Assembly (NCBI GenBank): GCA_023389135.1
Contig: JAEWEX010000064.1
Location: forward strand, 1 to 11,057
Source: Pseudomonadota bacterium
GTDB lineage: Bacteria; Pseudomonadota; Alphaproteobacteria; Rhizobiales; Methylopilaceae
Direction of reading: 5' to 3'
Length of the DNA: 11,057 nucleotides
Shown here: positions 1 to 7,205 of the stretch, piece after piece
Position numbering within the stretch: position 1 is the stretch's first letter
Layout: each line of letters begins with the position of its first letter
Program-made: the position numbers and the translations under genes
The notes under the pieces: generated by a model
Told to the model about the DNA's origin: nothing
Seen by the model: the letters and a program-made list of their open reading frames with translations, nothing else
The model's database searches: none

Positions 1-649
1 CCGCGAGGCCGTCATGCCCCTTGGATCCGACCGTCTGCAGCGCGGTGGCCTCCAGCCGCGGGTCGGTGGCGACCATCTCCAGGAAGCGGCGGATGCCGAC
101 GATGTTGGCGTCCGTGCTCGCGGCATCGGTCACCGCGCCGCGCCGCACCACATTGTCGGCGACGATCAGCCCGCCCGCCCGCGTCAGGCGCCGGGCGAAA
201 GCGAGGTAGTCCGGGTTGGAGGGCTTGTCGGCGTCGATGAACACCATGTCGAACGCCTCGCCCCCCTCGCGCTCCATCGCCGCCAGGGTGTCGACCGCGC
301 GGCCGACGCGGATGTCGACCTTTTCCGCCAGCCCGGCGCGCGCAATGTTTCCGCGCGCAACCTCCGCATGCAGGGGCTCGTATTCCAGGGTCACCAGGCG
401 GCCCCGGTCGGGCAGCGCGCGGGCGAGCCAGATGGTCGAATAGCCGCCGAGCGTGCCGATCTCCAGGATGCGGCGCGCCCCGGCGAGCTGAGCGAGCAGC
501 ATCAGGAGCTTGCCCTGGTTGGGCGCCACCGCGATGTCCGGCAGGCCTGCGGCCGCGCTTGCCGCCAGCGCGCCGTCGAGCACGGGGTCGGGCGGCACCA
601 GCAGGCCGCAGAGCCAGGCGTCGATCTCGGTCCATGCGTCCGCGGTCAT
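1..649 (-). CDS. SAM-dependent O-methyltransferase (3' end cut by window edge)
   Basis: Class I S-adenosylmethionine methyltransferase of the O-methyltransferase family 3 type (caffeoyl-CoA OMT / YrrM-like). 216 residues are visible and only a few C-terminal ones should be missing. The Rossmann SAM-binding motif I is at residues 61-75 (ILEIGTLGGYSTIWL), the acidic strand-4 motif at 134-142 (DMVFIDADK), and the motif around D165/N166 (LIVADNV) usually supplies metal ligands in the cation-dependent members. These enzymes normally methylate catechol-like hydroxyls, but the substrate here cannot be read from the sequence. The start is ATG at 649, with AGGAG seven bases upstream, and it overlaps the phnF stop as ATGA. 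It is therefore probably translated as the second gene of a phnF transcript. Its presence next to a C-P lyase regulator is not part of the known pathway. The family call is firm; any phosphonate role is speculation. Confidence 0.88.
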   Translation of the reverse strand, partial: MTADAWTEIDAWLCGLLVPPDPVLDGALAASAAAGLPDIAVAPNQGKLLMLLAQLAGARRILEIGTLGGYSTIWLARALPDRGRLVTLEYEPLHAEVARGNIARAGLAEKVDIRVGRAVDTLAAMEREGGEAFDMVFIDADKPSNPDYLAFARRLTRAGGLIVADNVVRRGAVTDAASTDANIVGIRRFLEMVATDPRLEATALQTVGSKGHDGLA

Positions 650-1359
650 CCAGCGTCTCCTGCGGTTTCCGGTTCGAGCACGAGCTCCACGCGGTCGGCG
701 GCAAAGGCGACCTCGGCCGCCTGCACCGGCACGCCGGCCTCGTCGAGGTTGAGGCTGCGCACCGCGAGCACGATCCGGCCCGGCGCGATGTCGAGCCGTT
801 CGGCATCCTGTGCTCCGGCAGGCCGCGCCGACACGCGGGTGGAGGCGCGCCGGTAGTCGGCCACCCCGCAGGCCCGCAGCGCCGCCGTGACCGAGAGCTG
901 GGCGGCAAAGGCGGCGGCGAACCCATCGAAGCGCGGCAGCGGCAGCCAGGTCCGGCCATGGGAGACCGGAACGCCGTCGACGAAACGCCGCAGCGCGACC
1001 TCGGTGACCGGCGCGTCCGGCGCGATGCCGAGCATGGTCGCGATGCCGGGATCGGCGCCGACGATGGCGCTCGCCAGCATCTCGCCGCCGGGCGTATGGC
1101 CGGCCCGGCGTACGATGTCGGAGAAGTTCGTGCGCAGGCTGATGGGGTAGGACAGCGGCCGTCCCTCCACGAAGCTGCCGCTGCCATGGGCGGTGCGCAC
1201 CAGCCCGTCGGCGGCAAGTGCCGCCAGCGCCCGCCTCACCGTGTGCCGGTTGACGCTCCAGCGTTCCGCCAGTTCCGCCTCGGTCGGCAGCTTCTGGCCC
1301 GCCGCGAGCCGGCCGCCGCGGATGTCGCCGGCGATCCCGTCCGCGATCTGGCGCCACAC
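646..1359 (-). CDS. phnF: PhnF, GntR/HutC-family repressor of the phn genes
   Basis: Transcriptional regulator with an N-terminal winged helix (about residues 1-65, with PTEAELAERWSVNRHTVRRAL as the recognition-helix region, then DGLVRTAHGSGSFV as the wing). A UTRA/HutC effector-binding domain follows (about 85-232). The family usually represses phosphonate genes until an effector binds. It is transcribed divergently from phnG, and a candidate operator lies between them. The coordinates given use the only canonical in-frame start, GTG at 1359, which gives 237 residues. That start is doubtful: the reading frame stays open for 27 codons upstream, and the codons just before GTG (SRAGGVAV-WRQIA) look like the normal PhnF N-terminus. 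A CTG at 1413, six bases after GGGAG, would give 255 residues. The stop overlaps the methyltransferase start as ATGA. Confidence 0.9.
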   Translation of the reverse strand: MWRQIADGIAGDIRGGRLAAGQKLPTEAELAERWSVNRHTVRRALAALAADGLVRTAHGSGSFVEGRPLSYPISLRTNFSDIVRRAGHTPGGEMLASAIVGADPGIATMLGIAPDAPVTEVALRRFVDGVPVSHGRTWLPLPRFDGFAAAFAAQLSVTAALRACGVADYRRASTRVSARPAGAQDAERLDIAPGRIVLAVRSLNLDEAGVPVQAAEVAFAADRVELVLEPETAGDAG

Positions 1360-1382
1360 GGCGACCCCCCCGGCGCGGGAGG

Positions 1383-1400
1383 CTGTCAGGCCGGTGTCAT
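1383..1400 (+). promoter_or_regulatory. Pho-box-like direct repeat, upstream copy
   Basis: CTGTCAG-gccg-GTGTCAT fits the PhoB box form (CTGTCAT, four bases, CTGTCAT) at 12 of 14 positions and points toward phnG. It lies about 105 bases before phnG and exactly 44 bases (four 11-base steps) upstream of the second candidate box at 1427. If phnF starts at CTG 1413 this box lies inside the phnF coding region, so it could be fortuitous. Confidence 0.35.
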
Positions 1401-1410
1401 GGATCCGGTG

Positions 1411-1424
1411 CAGTGTCGTCTCCC
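1411..1424 (-). promoter_or_regulatory. Ribosome binding site and possible CTG start of phnF
   Basis: On the minus strand GGGAG (1424-1420), then ACGACA, then CTG (1413-1411). The same GGAGACG string precedes the starts of phnD (GGAGACGACGG-ATG) and the methyltransferase (GGAGACGCTGG-ATG) in this window. By contrast, GTG at 1359 has only a G-rich run upstream. This supports translation from CTG, in frame with phnF. The assignment is an inference from spacing and similarity within the window. Confidence 0.45.
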
Positions 1425-1426
1425 GC

Positions 1427-1444
1427 CCGTCATGGAAGTTTCAC
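1427..1444 (+). promoter_or_regulatory. Pho-box-like direct repeat, phnG-proximal copy
   Basis: CCGTCAT-ggaa-GTTTCAC matches the E. coli phoA-type box (CTGTCAT, four bases, TTGTCAC) at 11 of 14 core positions. It lies in the phnF/phnG control region and points toward phnG. Phosphate-starvation activation by PhoB is known for phn operons in many proteobacteria. The distance to the candidate -10 (22 bases) is longer than the classical 10 or so, which lowers confidence. Confidence 0.42.
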
Positions 1445-1472
1445 TGGACGCGCTGTTGCAGTTGTCTATATC
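1445..1472 (+). promoter_or_regulatory. Candidate sigma-70 promoter of phnGHIJKLMN
   Basis: TGGACG (1445-1450), a 16-base spacer and TATATC (1467-1472) match the -35 and -10 consensus at four of six positions each. The -10 overlaps the PhnF-type inverted repeat, as expected for repression by blocking polymerase. The match is weak and rests on position. Confidence 0.33.
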
Positions 1473-1481
1473 AATAGATGA
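1462..1481. promoter_or_regulatory. Probable PhnF operator (inverted repeat)
   Basis: Imperfect palindrome TTGTCTAT-ATCA-ATAGATGA: the inner five bases of each arm (TCTAT/ATAGA) pair perfectly and six of eight arm positions are symmetric. The GTNTA-like half-site fits sites bound by HutC-type GntR regulators. It lies between divergent phnF and phnG, 24 bases before the phnG start. One site could serve both phnG repression and phnF autoregulation. Binding by PhnF is inferred. Confidence 0.6.
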
Positions 1482-1505
1482 CTCTTCAAACAAGGACGGG
1501 CGCAC

Positions 1506-1982
1506 ATGTCGGCGGCATCCGGCACCAGGGACGGCGGGCATTGCGGTACGGCGGAGCGGCGGCGGGCCATGGCGGCATGCGCCGCGGCGACCTCGGCGGA
1601 ACTGGACGGCGTGCTCGCCGCCATCCATGACCTGCCGCCGGTGCGCGACCTGCGGGCGCCCGAGGTCGGCATGGTGATGGTGCGCGGCCGCATGGGCGGC
1701 GACGGCGCAGCCTTCAATCTGGGCGAGGCGACAGTCACCCGCGCGGCCGTGGCGCTGGAGGGCGGTGCGGTCGGCCATGCCTGGCAACTCGGCCGCGACC
1801 CTGTCCGCGCCCGGCAGGCCGCGATCGTCGATGCCCTGATGCAGACGCCGGGCCAGGGCACGGCCGTGATCGCGGCGCTGTCGCCGGTGGAGGCCCGCAT
1901 TGCCGCCGACCGCGCCAGGGCGGCGCGCCGCGCCGCCGCGACCCGGGTCGACTTCTTCACCATGACCCGCGGCGAGGACTGA
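1506..1982 (+). CDS. phnG: PhnG, C-P lyase core complex subunit
   Basis: Subunit of the PhnGHIJ core complex. With PhnH and PhnL it supports PhnI in forming 5-triphosphoribosyl-1-phosphonate from ATP and phosphonate. The 158 residues are close to the roughly 150 of E. coli PhnG. Family landmarks are an N-terminal helix RRRAMAACAAA (about 20-29), the central NLGEATVTRAAV stretch (about 71-82), GHAWQLGRD (about 90-98), and the C-terminal AATRVDFFTMTRGE. The start is ATG at 1506, with AAGGA nine bases upstream. It is the first gene of the operon, preceded by the regulatory region shared with phnF. It ends one base before the phnH start. The roughly 18 residues before RRRAM are variable. Confidence 0.95.
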   Translation: MSAASGTRDGGHCGTAERRRAMAACAAATSAELDGVLAAIHDLPPVRDLRAPEVGMVMVRGRMGGDGAAFNLGEATVTRAAVALEGGAVGHAWQLGRDPVRARQAAIVDALMQTPGQGTAVIAALSPVEARIAADRARAARRAAATRVDFFTMTRGED

Positions 1983-1983
1983 G

Positions 1984-2580
1984 ATGCACGCGCCCGCCGC
2001 CGGCTTCGCCGATCCTGTCGCCGACACGCAGTCCGTGTTCCGCACGCTGATGGCGGCCATGGCCGAGCCGGCGCAGGCCCGGCCGTTGGCGCGGTTGCTT
2101 GATCCTCCCGCCCCGCTGGTTCCCGGCCTTGCCGCCGTCGCGCTGGCGCTGGTCGACCAGGACACGCCGCTGTGGCTCTCGCCGGAACTGGCGGCGAGCG
2201 AGGCGGTCTTGGGCTTCCTGAGGTTCCATACGGCGGTGCGGATCACGGACGATCCGGCCGCGGCCGCCTTTGCGCTCGCGGCCTCGCTCGATGCGCTGCC
2301 GCCGCTGGCCGCTTTCGCGCAAGGCACCGACGCCTATCCGGACCGGTCGACCACCGTCGTCGCGGCTGTGGACGTGCTGGCCGCAGGCGGGCCGCTCCGC
2401 TTCAGCGGCCCGGGCATCCGTGGCGAGGCCATGGCGCGCATCGAGCCCTGGCCGGGCCGGGTGGCGGCCGACCTCGTGGCCAACCGGAAGAATTTCCCGC
2501 GCGGCGTCGATCTCGTTCTGGTCTCGCCCGCCGCCATCATGGCGCTGCCGCGCACCACTGAACCGGTCGGGGGCGGGTGA
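1984..2580 (+). CDS. phnH: PhnH, C-P lyase core complex subunit
   Basis: PhnH is a core-complex protein with a fold related to PLP-dependent transferases but without a cofactor site. In E. coli it dimerises and attaches to the outside of PhnGIJ. The 198 residues match the family length (E. coli 194). Recognisable stretches are the N-terminal GFADPVADTQSVFRTLMAAMAEP, FLRFHTAVRI in the first third, FAQGTDAYPDRSTTV near the middle, and the C-terminal FSGPGIRG, NRKNFPRGVDLVLV and LPRTT motifs typical of PhnH. ATG follows the phnG stop after one base, and phnI starts six bases after its stop, so it lies inside the operon. No key element appears to be missing. Confidence 0.95.
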   Translation: MHAPAAGFADPVADTQSVFRTLMAAMAEPAQARPLARLLDPPAPLVPGLAAVALALVDQDTPLWLSPELAASEAVLGFLRFHTAVRITDDPAAAAFALAASLDALPPLAAFAQGTDAYPDRSTTVVAAVDVLAAGGPLRFSGPGIRGEAMARIEPWPGRVAADLVANRKNFPRGVDLVLVSPAAIMALPRTTEPVGGG

Positions 2581-2586
2581 CGGCCC

Positions 2587-3684
2587 ATGTATGTTGCGGT
2601 CAAGGGTGGCGAGCGCGCCATCGACAATGCCCACGCCCTCATGGCGCACCGCCGCCGCGGCGATCCCGCCGTGCCGGAGCTGATGCCGGCCCAGATCGAG
2701 GGTCAGCTGGCGCTGGCGGTTGACCGGGTCATGGCGGAAGGCGCGCTGCACGACCGCGGTCTCGCCGCGCTGGCCATCAAGCAGGCGCGCGGCGATCTGG
2801 TGGAGGCGATCTTCCTGATCCGCGCCTTCCGCACCACCCTGCCGCGCTTCGGCGCCAGCGAGCCGGCGGACACCGCCGATATGCGGGTCGCGCGCCGGGT
2901 CTCCGCCACCTTCAAGGACCTGCCCGGCGGCCAGGTTCTGGGCCCGACCTTCGACTACACCCATCGGCTGATCGATTTCGCGCTGGCCGCCGGGCTTCCG
3001 CCGCCGGAACCCGCCGAGGCCCGAACGGCGGCGGACGCGGCCATGCCACGCGTCACCTCCCTGCTGGCCGATGACGGGCTGATCGAGACCGAGACGGATG
3101 CGGCCGGCGCCGAGCCCGGCGACATCACCCGCGAGGCGCTGGACTTCCCCGCCGGCCGCGACCTGCGCCTGCAGACGCTGGCCCGCGGCGACGAGGGCTT
3201 CCTGCTGGCGCTGGGCTATTCGACCCAGCGCGGCTTCGGGCGCACCCACCCCTTCGTCGGCGAGGTGCGCTTCGGCGAGGTCGAGGTGGAGTTCGTGCCC
3301 GAGGAGCTGGGCTTCGCCGTGCCGCTCGGCTCCATCGAGCTCACCGAGTGCCAGATGGTCACGCAGTTCAAGGGCTCGGCGGAAACGCCGCCGCAGTTCA
3401 CGCGCGGCTACGGCCTCGCCTTCGGCCAGTGCGAGCGCAAGGCCATGTCCATGGCGCTGGTCGACCGGGCGCTGAGAGCGCGCGAGTTCGGCGAGGATGT
3501 GAAGGCGCCGGCGCAGGACGAGGAATTCGTGCTGTCCCATGCCGACAACGTGCAGGCGACCGGCTTCGTCGAGCACCTGAAGCTGCCGCACTATGTCGAC
3601 TTCCAGGCCGAGCTCGAACTGGTGCGCCGCATGCGCGCCGAGCACGCGCGCGGCGCCGGCGCGCTGGAGGAGGCCGCCGAATGA
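2587..3684 (+). CDS. phnI: PhnI, nucleosidase/phosphonylase subunit of C-P lyase
   Basis: PhnI displaces adenine from ATP with phosphonate at ribose C1, giving alpha-D-ribose-1-phosphonate 5-triphosphate. It forms the centre of the core complex with PhnJ. The 365 residues compare with 354 in E. coli. The N-terminus MYVAVKGGERAIDNAH is a family signature, as are ARRVSATFKDLPGGQVLGPTFDYTHR in the first half and the REFGEDVKAPAQDEEFVLSHADN and EHLKLPHYVDFQ stretches near the end. His330 and His335 correspond by position and spacing to E. coli His328 and His333, reported as zinc ligands near the active site. The stop overlaps the phnJ start as ATGA, so the two partner subunits are probably made by coupled translation. 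Confidence 0.97.
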   Translation: MYVAVKGGERAIDNAHALMAHRRRGDPAVPELMPAQIEGQLALAVDRVMAEGALHDRGLAALAIKQARGDLVEAIFLIRAFRTTLPRFGASEPADTADMRVARRVSATFKDLPGGQVLGPTFDYTHRLIDFALAAGLPPPEPAEARTAADAAMPRVTSLLADDGLIETETDAAGAEPGDITREALDFPAGRDLRLQTLARGDEGFLLALGYSTQRGFGRTHPFVGEVRFGEVEVEFVPEELGFAVPLGSIELTECQMVTQFKGSAETPPQFTRGYGLAFGQCERKAMSMALVDRALRAREFGEDVKAPAQDEEFVLSHADNVQATGFVEHLKLPHYVDFQAELELVRRMRAEHARGAGALEEAAE

Positions 3685-4571
3685 GCGCCACGGGCTACAA
3701 CTTCGCCTATCTGGACGAGCAGACCAAGCGCATGATCCGCCGCTCGATCCTCAAGGCCATCGCCATCCCCGGCTACCAGGTGCCGTTCGCCAGCCGCGAG
3801 ATGCCCATGCCCTATGGCTGGGGCACGGGCGGGGTGCAGGTGACGGCGGCGATCCTCGGCCGCAACGACGTGCTCAAGGTCATCGACCAGGGCGCCGACG
3901 ACACCACCAACGCCGTCTCCATCCGCCGCTTCTTCCAGAAGACCGCGGGCGTCGCCACCACCACGCGCACCGCCGAGGCGAGCGTGATCCAGACCCGGCA
4001 CCGCATCCCCGAGGCGCCGATGGCGCAAGGGCAGGTGCTGGTCTACCAGGTGCCGATCCCCGAGCCGCTGCGTTTCCTGGAGCCGCGCGAGACCGAGACC
4101 CGGCGCATGCACGCCCTGTCGGATTACGGGCTGATGCATGTGAAGCTCTACGAGGACATCGCCCGCCACGGCCACATCGCCACCACCTACGCCTATCCCG
4201 TCGAGGTCGCCGGCCGCTACGTCATGGACCCCTCGCCGACGCCCAAGTTCGACAACCCCAAGATGGACATGTGCCCGGCGCTGCAGCTGTTCGGCGCCGG
4301 CCGCGAGAAGCGCATCTACGCCGTCCCGCCCTGGACCCGGGTGCGCAGCCTCGATTTCGAGGACCACCCGTTCCGCATCCAGACCTTCGCCGAGCCCTGC
4401 GGCCTGTGCGGGGCCGGGGGGGTCTATCTCGACGAGGTGATCCTGGACGACCGCGGCGGCCGGCTGTTCGTCTGCTCCGACACCGACCATTGCGAGAGCC
4501 GGCGGGCCGCGGGCCATGCCGGCGCCAGGCTGGGCGACGCGCCGGCCGGCATTGCGGGCCGCGCGCCATGA
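3681..4571 (+). CDS. phnJ: PhnJ, radical-SAM C-P lyase
   Basis: Catalytic enzyme that cleaves the carbon-phosphorus bond of ribose-1-phosphonate 5-phosphate to ribose cyclic phosphate plus alkane (methane from methylphosphonate). It uses SAM and a 4Fe-4S cluster. The 296 residues include the complete cysteine set at C240, C243, C265 and C271, i.e. CX2CX21CX5C, the E. coli spacing offset by one residue. The first three ligate the cluster and the fourth is the proposed thiyl-radical residue. Gly31 in AIPGYQVPFASREMPMPYGWG corresponds to E. coli Gly32, the proposed glycyl-radical site. The protein therefore looks fully active. A tail of about 25 residues after the last Cys (Ala/Gly-rich) is variable in the family. 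The gene overlaps phnI and phnK by four bases each. Confidence 0.98.
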   Translation: MSATGYNFAYLDEQTKRMIRRSILKAIAIPGYQVPFASREMPMPYGWGTGGVQVTAAILGRNDVLKVIDQGADDTTNAVSIRRFFQKTAGVATTTRTAEASVIQTRHRIPEAPMAQGQVLVYQVPIPEPLRFLEPRETETRRMHALSDYGLMHVKLYEDIARHGHIATTYAYPVEVAGRYVMDPSPTPKFDNPKMDMCPALQLFGAGREKRIYAVPPWTRVRSLDFEDHPFRIQTFAEPCGLCGAGGVYLDEVILDDRGGRLFVCSDTDHCESRRAAGHAGARLGDAPAGIAGRAP

Positions 4572-5347
4572 CGGCGCCGCAGCCGCTCCTGGTCGCCCGC
4601 GGCATGACCCGCTTCTACGGCCGCCAGGCCGGCTGCCTCGACGTGTCTCCCGAGCTCCACGAGGGCGAGGTGCCGGCGGTGGTGGGAGAGAGCGGCTCCG
4701 GCAAGTCGACGCTGCTCGGTCTGCTCTCGACCGAACTCGAACCCACGCGCGGCACGCTCTCCTACCGGATGCGCGACGGTACGTTGCTGGACCTCGCCGC
4801 GACCTCGGAGGCGGAGCGCCGCCTTCTGATGCGCACCGACTGGGGCTTCGTCCGCCAGGACGCGCGCGACGGGCTGCGCATGGACATCTCCGCCGGCGGC
4901 AACATCGGCGAGCGCCTGATGGCGCTGGGCGGCCGCCACTATGGCGACATTCGCGCCCGCGCCGCCGACTGGCTGGCGCGTGTGGAGATCGATGCCGCGC
5001 GCATGGATCACGCGCCAAAGACGTTCTCCGGCGGCATGCGCCAGCGGCTCCAGATCGCGCGCAACCTCGTCACCGCCCCCCGCCTCGTGTTCATGGACGA
5101 ACCGACCTCCGGCCTCGACGTCTCGGTCCAGGCGCGGCTGCTGGACCTGGTGCGCGGACTGGTGCGCGAACTGGGCCTTGCGGTCGTGATCGTCACCCAC
5201 GACCTCGCGGTCGCGCGTCTGCTGTCGCATCGCATCATGGTTATGAAGGGCGGCCGCGTGGTCGAGACCGGCCTCACCGACCAGGTGCTGGACGACCCCC
5301 GCGACGCCTACACCCAGCTCCTCGTCTCCTCGGTTCTGGCGGCATGA
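4568..5347 (+). CDS. phnK: PhnK, ABC-type ATPase of the C-P lyase complex
   Basis: ATP-binding-cassette protein that docks onto the PhnGHIJ core at PhnJ; it is not a transporter subunit. The 259 residues carry all nucleotide-binding elements: Walker A GESGSGKST (40-48), signature FSGGMRQ (153-159), Walker B VFMDEPTSGLD (174-184) and the switch His211. It resembles oligopeptide ABC ATPases, but its place between phnJ and phnL identifies it. One oddity is the segment just before Walker A (residues 26-39): it carries prolines at 28 and 36, where homologues I recall have hydrophobic residues. Start and stop form 4-base overlaps with phnJ and phnL. Confidence 0.95.
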   Translation: MTAPQPLLVARGMTRFYGRQAGCLDVSPELHEGEVPAVVGESGSGKSTLLGLLSTELEPTRGTLSYRMRDGTLLDLAATSEAERRLLMRTDWGFVRQDARDGLRMDISAGGNIGERLMALGGRHYGDIRARAADWLARVEIDAARMDHAPKTFSGGMRQRLQIARNLVTAPRLVFMDEPTSGLDVSVQARLLDLVRGLVRELGLAVVIVTHDLAVARLLSHRIMVMKGGRVVETGLTDQVLDDPRDAYTQLLVSSVLAA

Positions 5348-6054
5348 CCATGGACGCGCCCATCCTAGAACTGTCCGGCGTCGCCAAGACGTTCCTGCTG
5401 CATCTGCGCGGCGGCGCGCACCTCGACGTCGTGCGCGACGTCTCGTTTGCCGTCCGGCCGGGGGAATGCGCCGTTCTGGGCGGCCCCTCCGGCGCGGGGA
5501 AATCCTCGGTGCTCAAGATGATCTTCGGAAACTACCGCTGCGACGAAGGATCGATCCTGCTGCGCGACGGGGACCGCACGGTCGACGTCGCCACCGCCAC
5601 GCCCCATGAGGTGCTTGGGCTCCGGCGTCGCGTGATGGGCTATGTCAGCCAGTTCCTGCGGGTCATCCCGCGCGTCGGCGCGCTCGACATCGTCGCCGAC
5701 GCGGCGGCCGAGGACGGCACGGCGCCCGACGACGCACGCGAGCGCGCGCGCGAGTTGCTGGCCCTGCTCGCGATCCCCGAGCGGCTCTGGGCGCTGCCGC
5801 CGGCGACCTTCTCCGGCGGGGAGCAGCAGCGGGTCAACATCGCGCGCGGGCTCGCCGCCCGCCGCCCGCTGCTGCTGCTGGACGAGCCCACCGCCTCGCT
5901 GGACGCCGCCAACCGCGCCACCGTGGTCGACCTCATCCGCGCCCGCAAGGCCGAGGGCGTCGCCATCGTCGGCATCTTCCACGACGGCGACGTCCGTGAG
6001 GCGGTGGCCGACCGCACCATCGACGTCACCCGCTTCACGAGAGCCGCCGCATGA
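5344..6054 (+). CDS. phnL: PhnL, ABC-type ATPase of the phosphonate pathway
   Basis: Second soluble ATP-binding-cassette protein of the pathway. It acts with PhnG, PhnH and PhnI in making the ribose-phosphonate triphosphate and can join PhnK on the core complex. The 236 residues (E. coli 226) carry Walker A GPSGAGKSS (47-55), signature FSGGEQQ (156-162), Walker B LLLLDEPTASLD (176-187) and switch His213 (IFHD). It resembles the LolD/MacB-type short ATPases but has no permease partner here. The start is taken at ATG 5344, which overlaps the phnK stop as ATGA. A second in-frame ATG two codons later (5350) is possible. The stop overlaps the phnM start. Confidence 0.94.
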   Translation: MTMDAPILELSGVAKTFLLHLRGGAHLDVVRDVSFAVRPGECAVLGGPSGAGKSSVLKMIFGNYRCDEGSILLRDGDRTVDVATATPHEVLGLRRRVMGYVSQFLRVIPRVGALDIVADAAAEDGTAPDDARERARELLALLAIPERLWALPPATFSGGEQQRVNIARGLAARRPLLLLDEPTASLDAANRATVVDLIRARKAEGVAIVGIFHDGDVREAVADRTIDVTRFTRAAA

Positions 6055-7205
6055 CCGCCGCCGCCACCGACACGATCCTCCACAACGCAAGGCTGGTGCT
6101 GCCCGACGCCGTCATCGGGCGCGGCTGGGTCGCGATCGCCGGCGGCCGCATCGAGGCGCTGGGCGAGGGCGCGCCGCCCGAGGCGGGGCTGGACCTCGAC
6201 GGCGACACGCTAATCCCCGGGCTGGTCGAGCTGCACACCGACCATCTGGAGAGCCACTACGCGCCGCGGCCCGGCGTGCGCTGGCATCCCTTCGCCGCGG
6301 TCATGGCCTATGACGCCCAGATCGCGGCAGCGGGCATCACCACGGTGTTCGATTCGCTGCGCGTCGGCACGGACGCCGATTCCGGTTCGCTCGGCCACGA
6401 GATCTGGACGCTGGCCGACGCCATCGCCAAGGCGCGGGAGAAGGGCCACCTCAGGGTCGACCACCGCACCCATCTGCGCTGCGAGACCACCTCCGCCGAC
6501 GTGATCGACACGGCCGAGGAGTTCGTGGCGCGCCATGCTGCCCATCTCATCTCGCTGATGGACCACACGCCGGGCCAGCGCCAGTTCCGCGACATCCCGA
6601 CCTGGCGGCGCTACTATGGCGGCAAGAGCACCATGAGCGAGGCCGATCTCGACGCGCTCATCGACCAACGCGTCGAGGCGCAGGCCACCATCGGCCTGCG
6701 CAACCGCGCGCGGCTGGTGGAGATCGCCGCCGCCCGCGGCATCGCGCTGGCGAGCCATGACGACACCACCGTCGAGGACGTCGCGCAGTCCGGCGCGGAC
6801 GGCGTGTCCATCGCCGAGTTCCCGACCACGGCGGAGGCGGCGGAGGCCTGCCGCGCGGCCGGCATCCACGTGATGATGGGCGCGCCCAACGTCATCCGCG
6901 GCGGCTCGCATTCGGGCAATGTCGCAGCGGCCGAGCTGGCGCGTGCGGGGCTGCTCGATATCCTGTCCTCCGACTACGTGCCGGCGAGCCTGCTGATGGC
7001 GGCCTTCGCGCTGCCGGAGCAGGCCGGCGGCATCGACCTCGCCGCCGCGGTCAGGACCGTGACGCTGGCGCCAGCGCGCTCCGTCGGCCTCGATGACCGC
7101 GGCGCCATCGCCGCCGGGCTGCGCGCCGATCTCGTCCGCGTGCATCTCGGCGAGGCGGCGCCGGTGGTGCGCCGGATCTGGCGCGCCGGAGAGATGGTGG
7201 CGTGA
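6051..7205 (+). CDS. phnM: PhnM, ribosylphosphonate triphosphate pyrophosphohydrolase
   Basis: Amidohydrolase-superfamily enzyme that removes pyrophosphate from alpha-D-ribose-1-phosphonate 5-triphosphate to give the 5-phosphate used by PhnJ. The 384 residues match the family (E. coli 378). Metal and active-site motifs in order are ELHTDHLE (His62, His65), DHRTHLRCE (137-145), SLMDHTPGQ (His172), ASHDDT (His236) and SSDYVP (Asp308). The N-terminal strand domain closes with TLIPGLVELHTDHLE. The start is ATG 6051, overlapping the phnL stop, and the stop overlaps a GTG start for phnN. No key residue appears to be lost. Confidence 0.96.
   Translation: MTAAATDTILHNARLVLPDAVIGRGWVAIAGGRIEALGEGAPPEAGLDLDGDTLIPGLVELHTDHLESHYAPRPGVRWHPFAAVMAYDAQIAAAGITTVFDSLRVGTDADSGSLGHEIWTLADAIAKAREKGHLRVDHRTHLRCETTSADVIDTAEEFVARHAAHLISLMDHTPGQRQFRDIPTWRRYYGGKSTMSEADLDALIDQRVEAQATIGLRNRARLVEIAAARGIALASHDDTTVEDVAQSGADGVSIAEFPTTAEAAEACRAAGIHVMMGAPNVIRGGSHSGNVAAAELARAGLLDILSSDYVPASLLMAAFALPEQAGGIDLAAAVRTVTLAPARSVGLDDRGAIAAGLRADLVRVHLGEAAPVVRRIWRAGEMVA

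Noticed and set aside
1386..1433. ATG codons at 1433 and 1400 on the minus strand as possible phnF starts
   Set aside because: Both are in another frame and reach a TGA at 1388-1386. Slippage in the G7 run at 1371-1365 could not join them to phnF, because the stop comes first.
1957..3645. A 562-codon open frame on the minus strand opposite phnG, phnH and phnI
   Set aside because: It is antisense to three clearly recognised genes. Its His/Arg/Gly-rich translation resembles no protein, as expected for the complement of very GC-rich coding DNA.
4416..4422. Seven-G run in phnJ between the second and third cluster cysteines, as a frameshift or phase-variation site
   Set aside because: The frame is intact on both sides and the CX21C spacing is exact; short G runs are expected at this base composition.
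3591..5018. A 475-codon minus-strand frame opposite phnJ and phnK
   Set aside because: Same effect of high G+C codon bias; the plus strand carries intact phnJ and phnK motifs.
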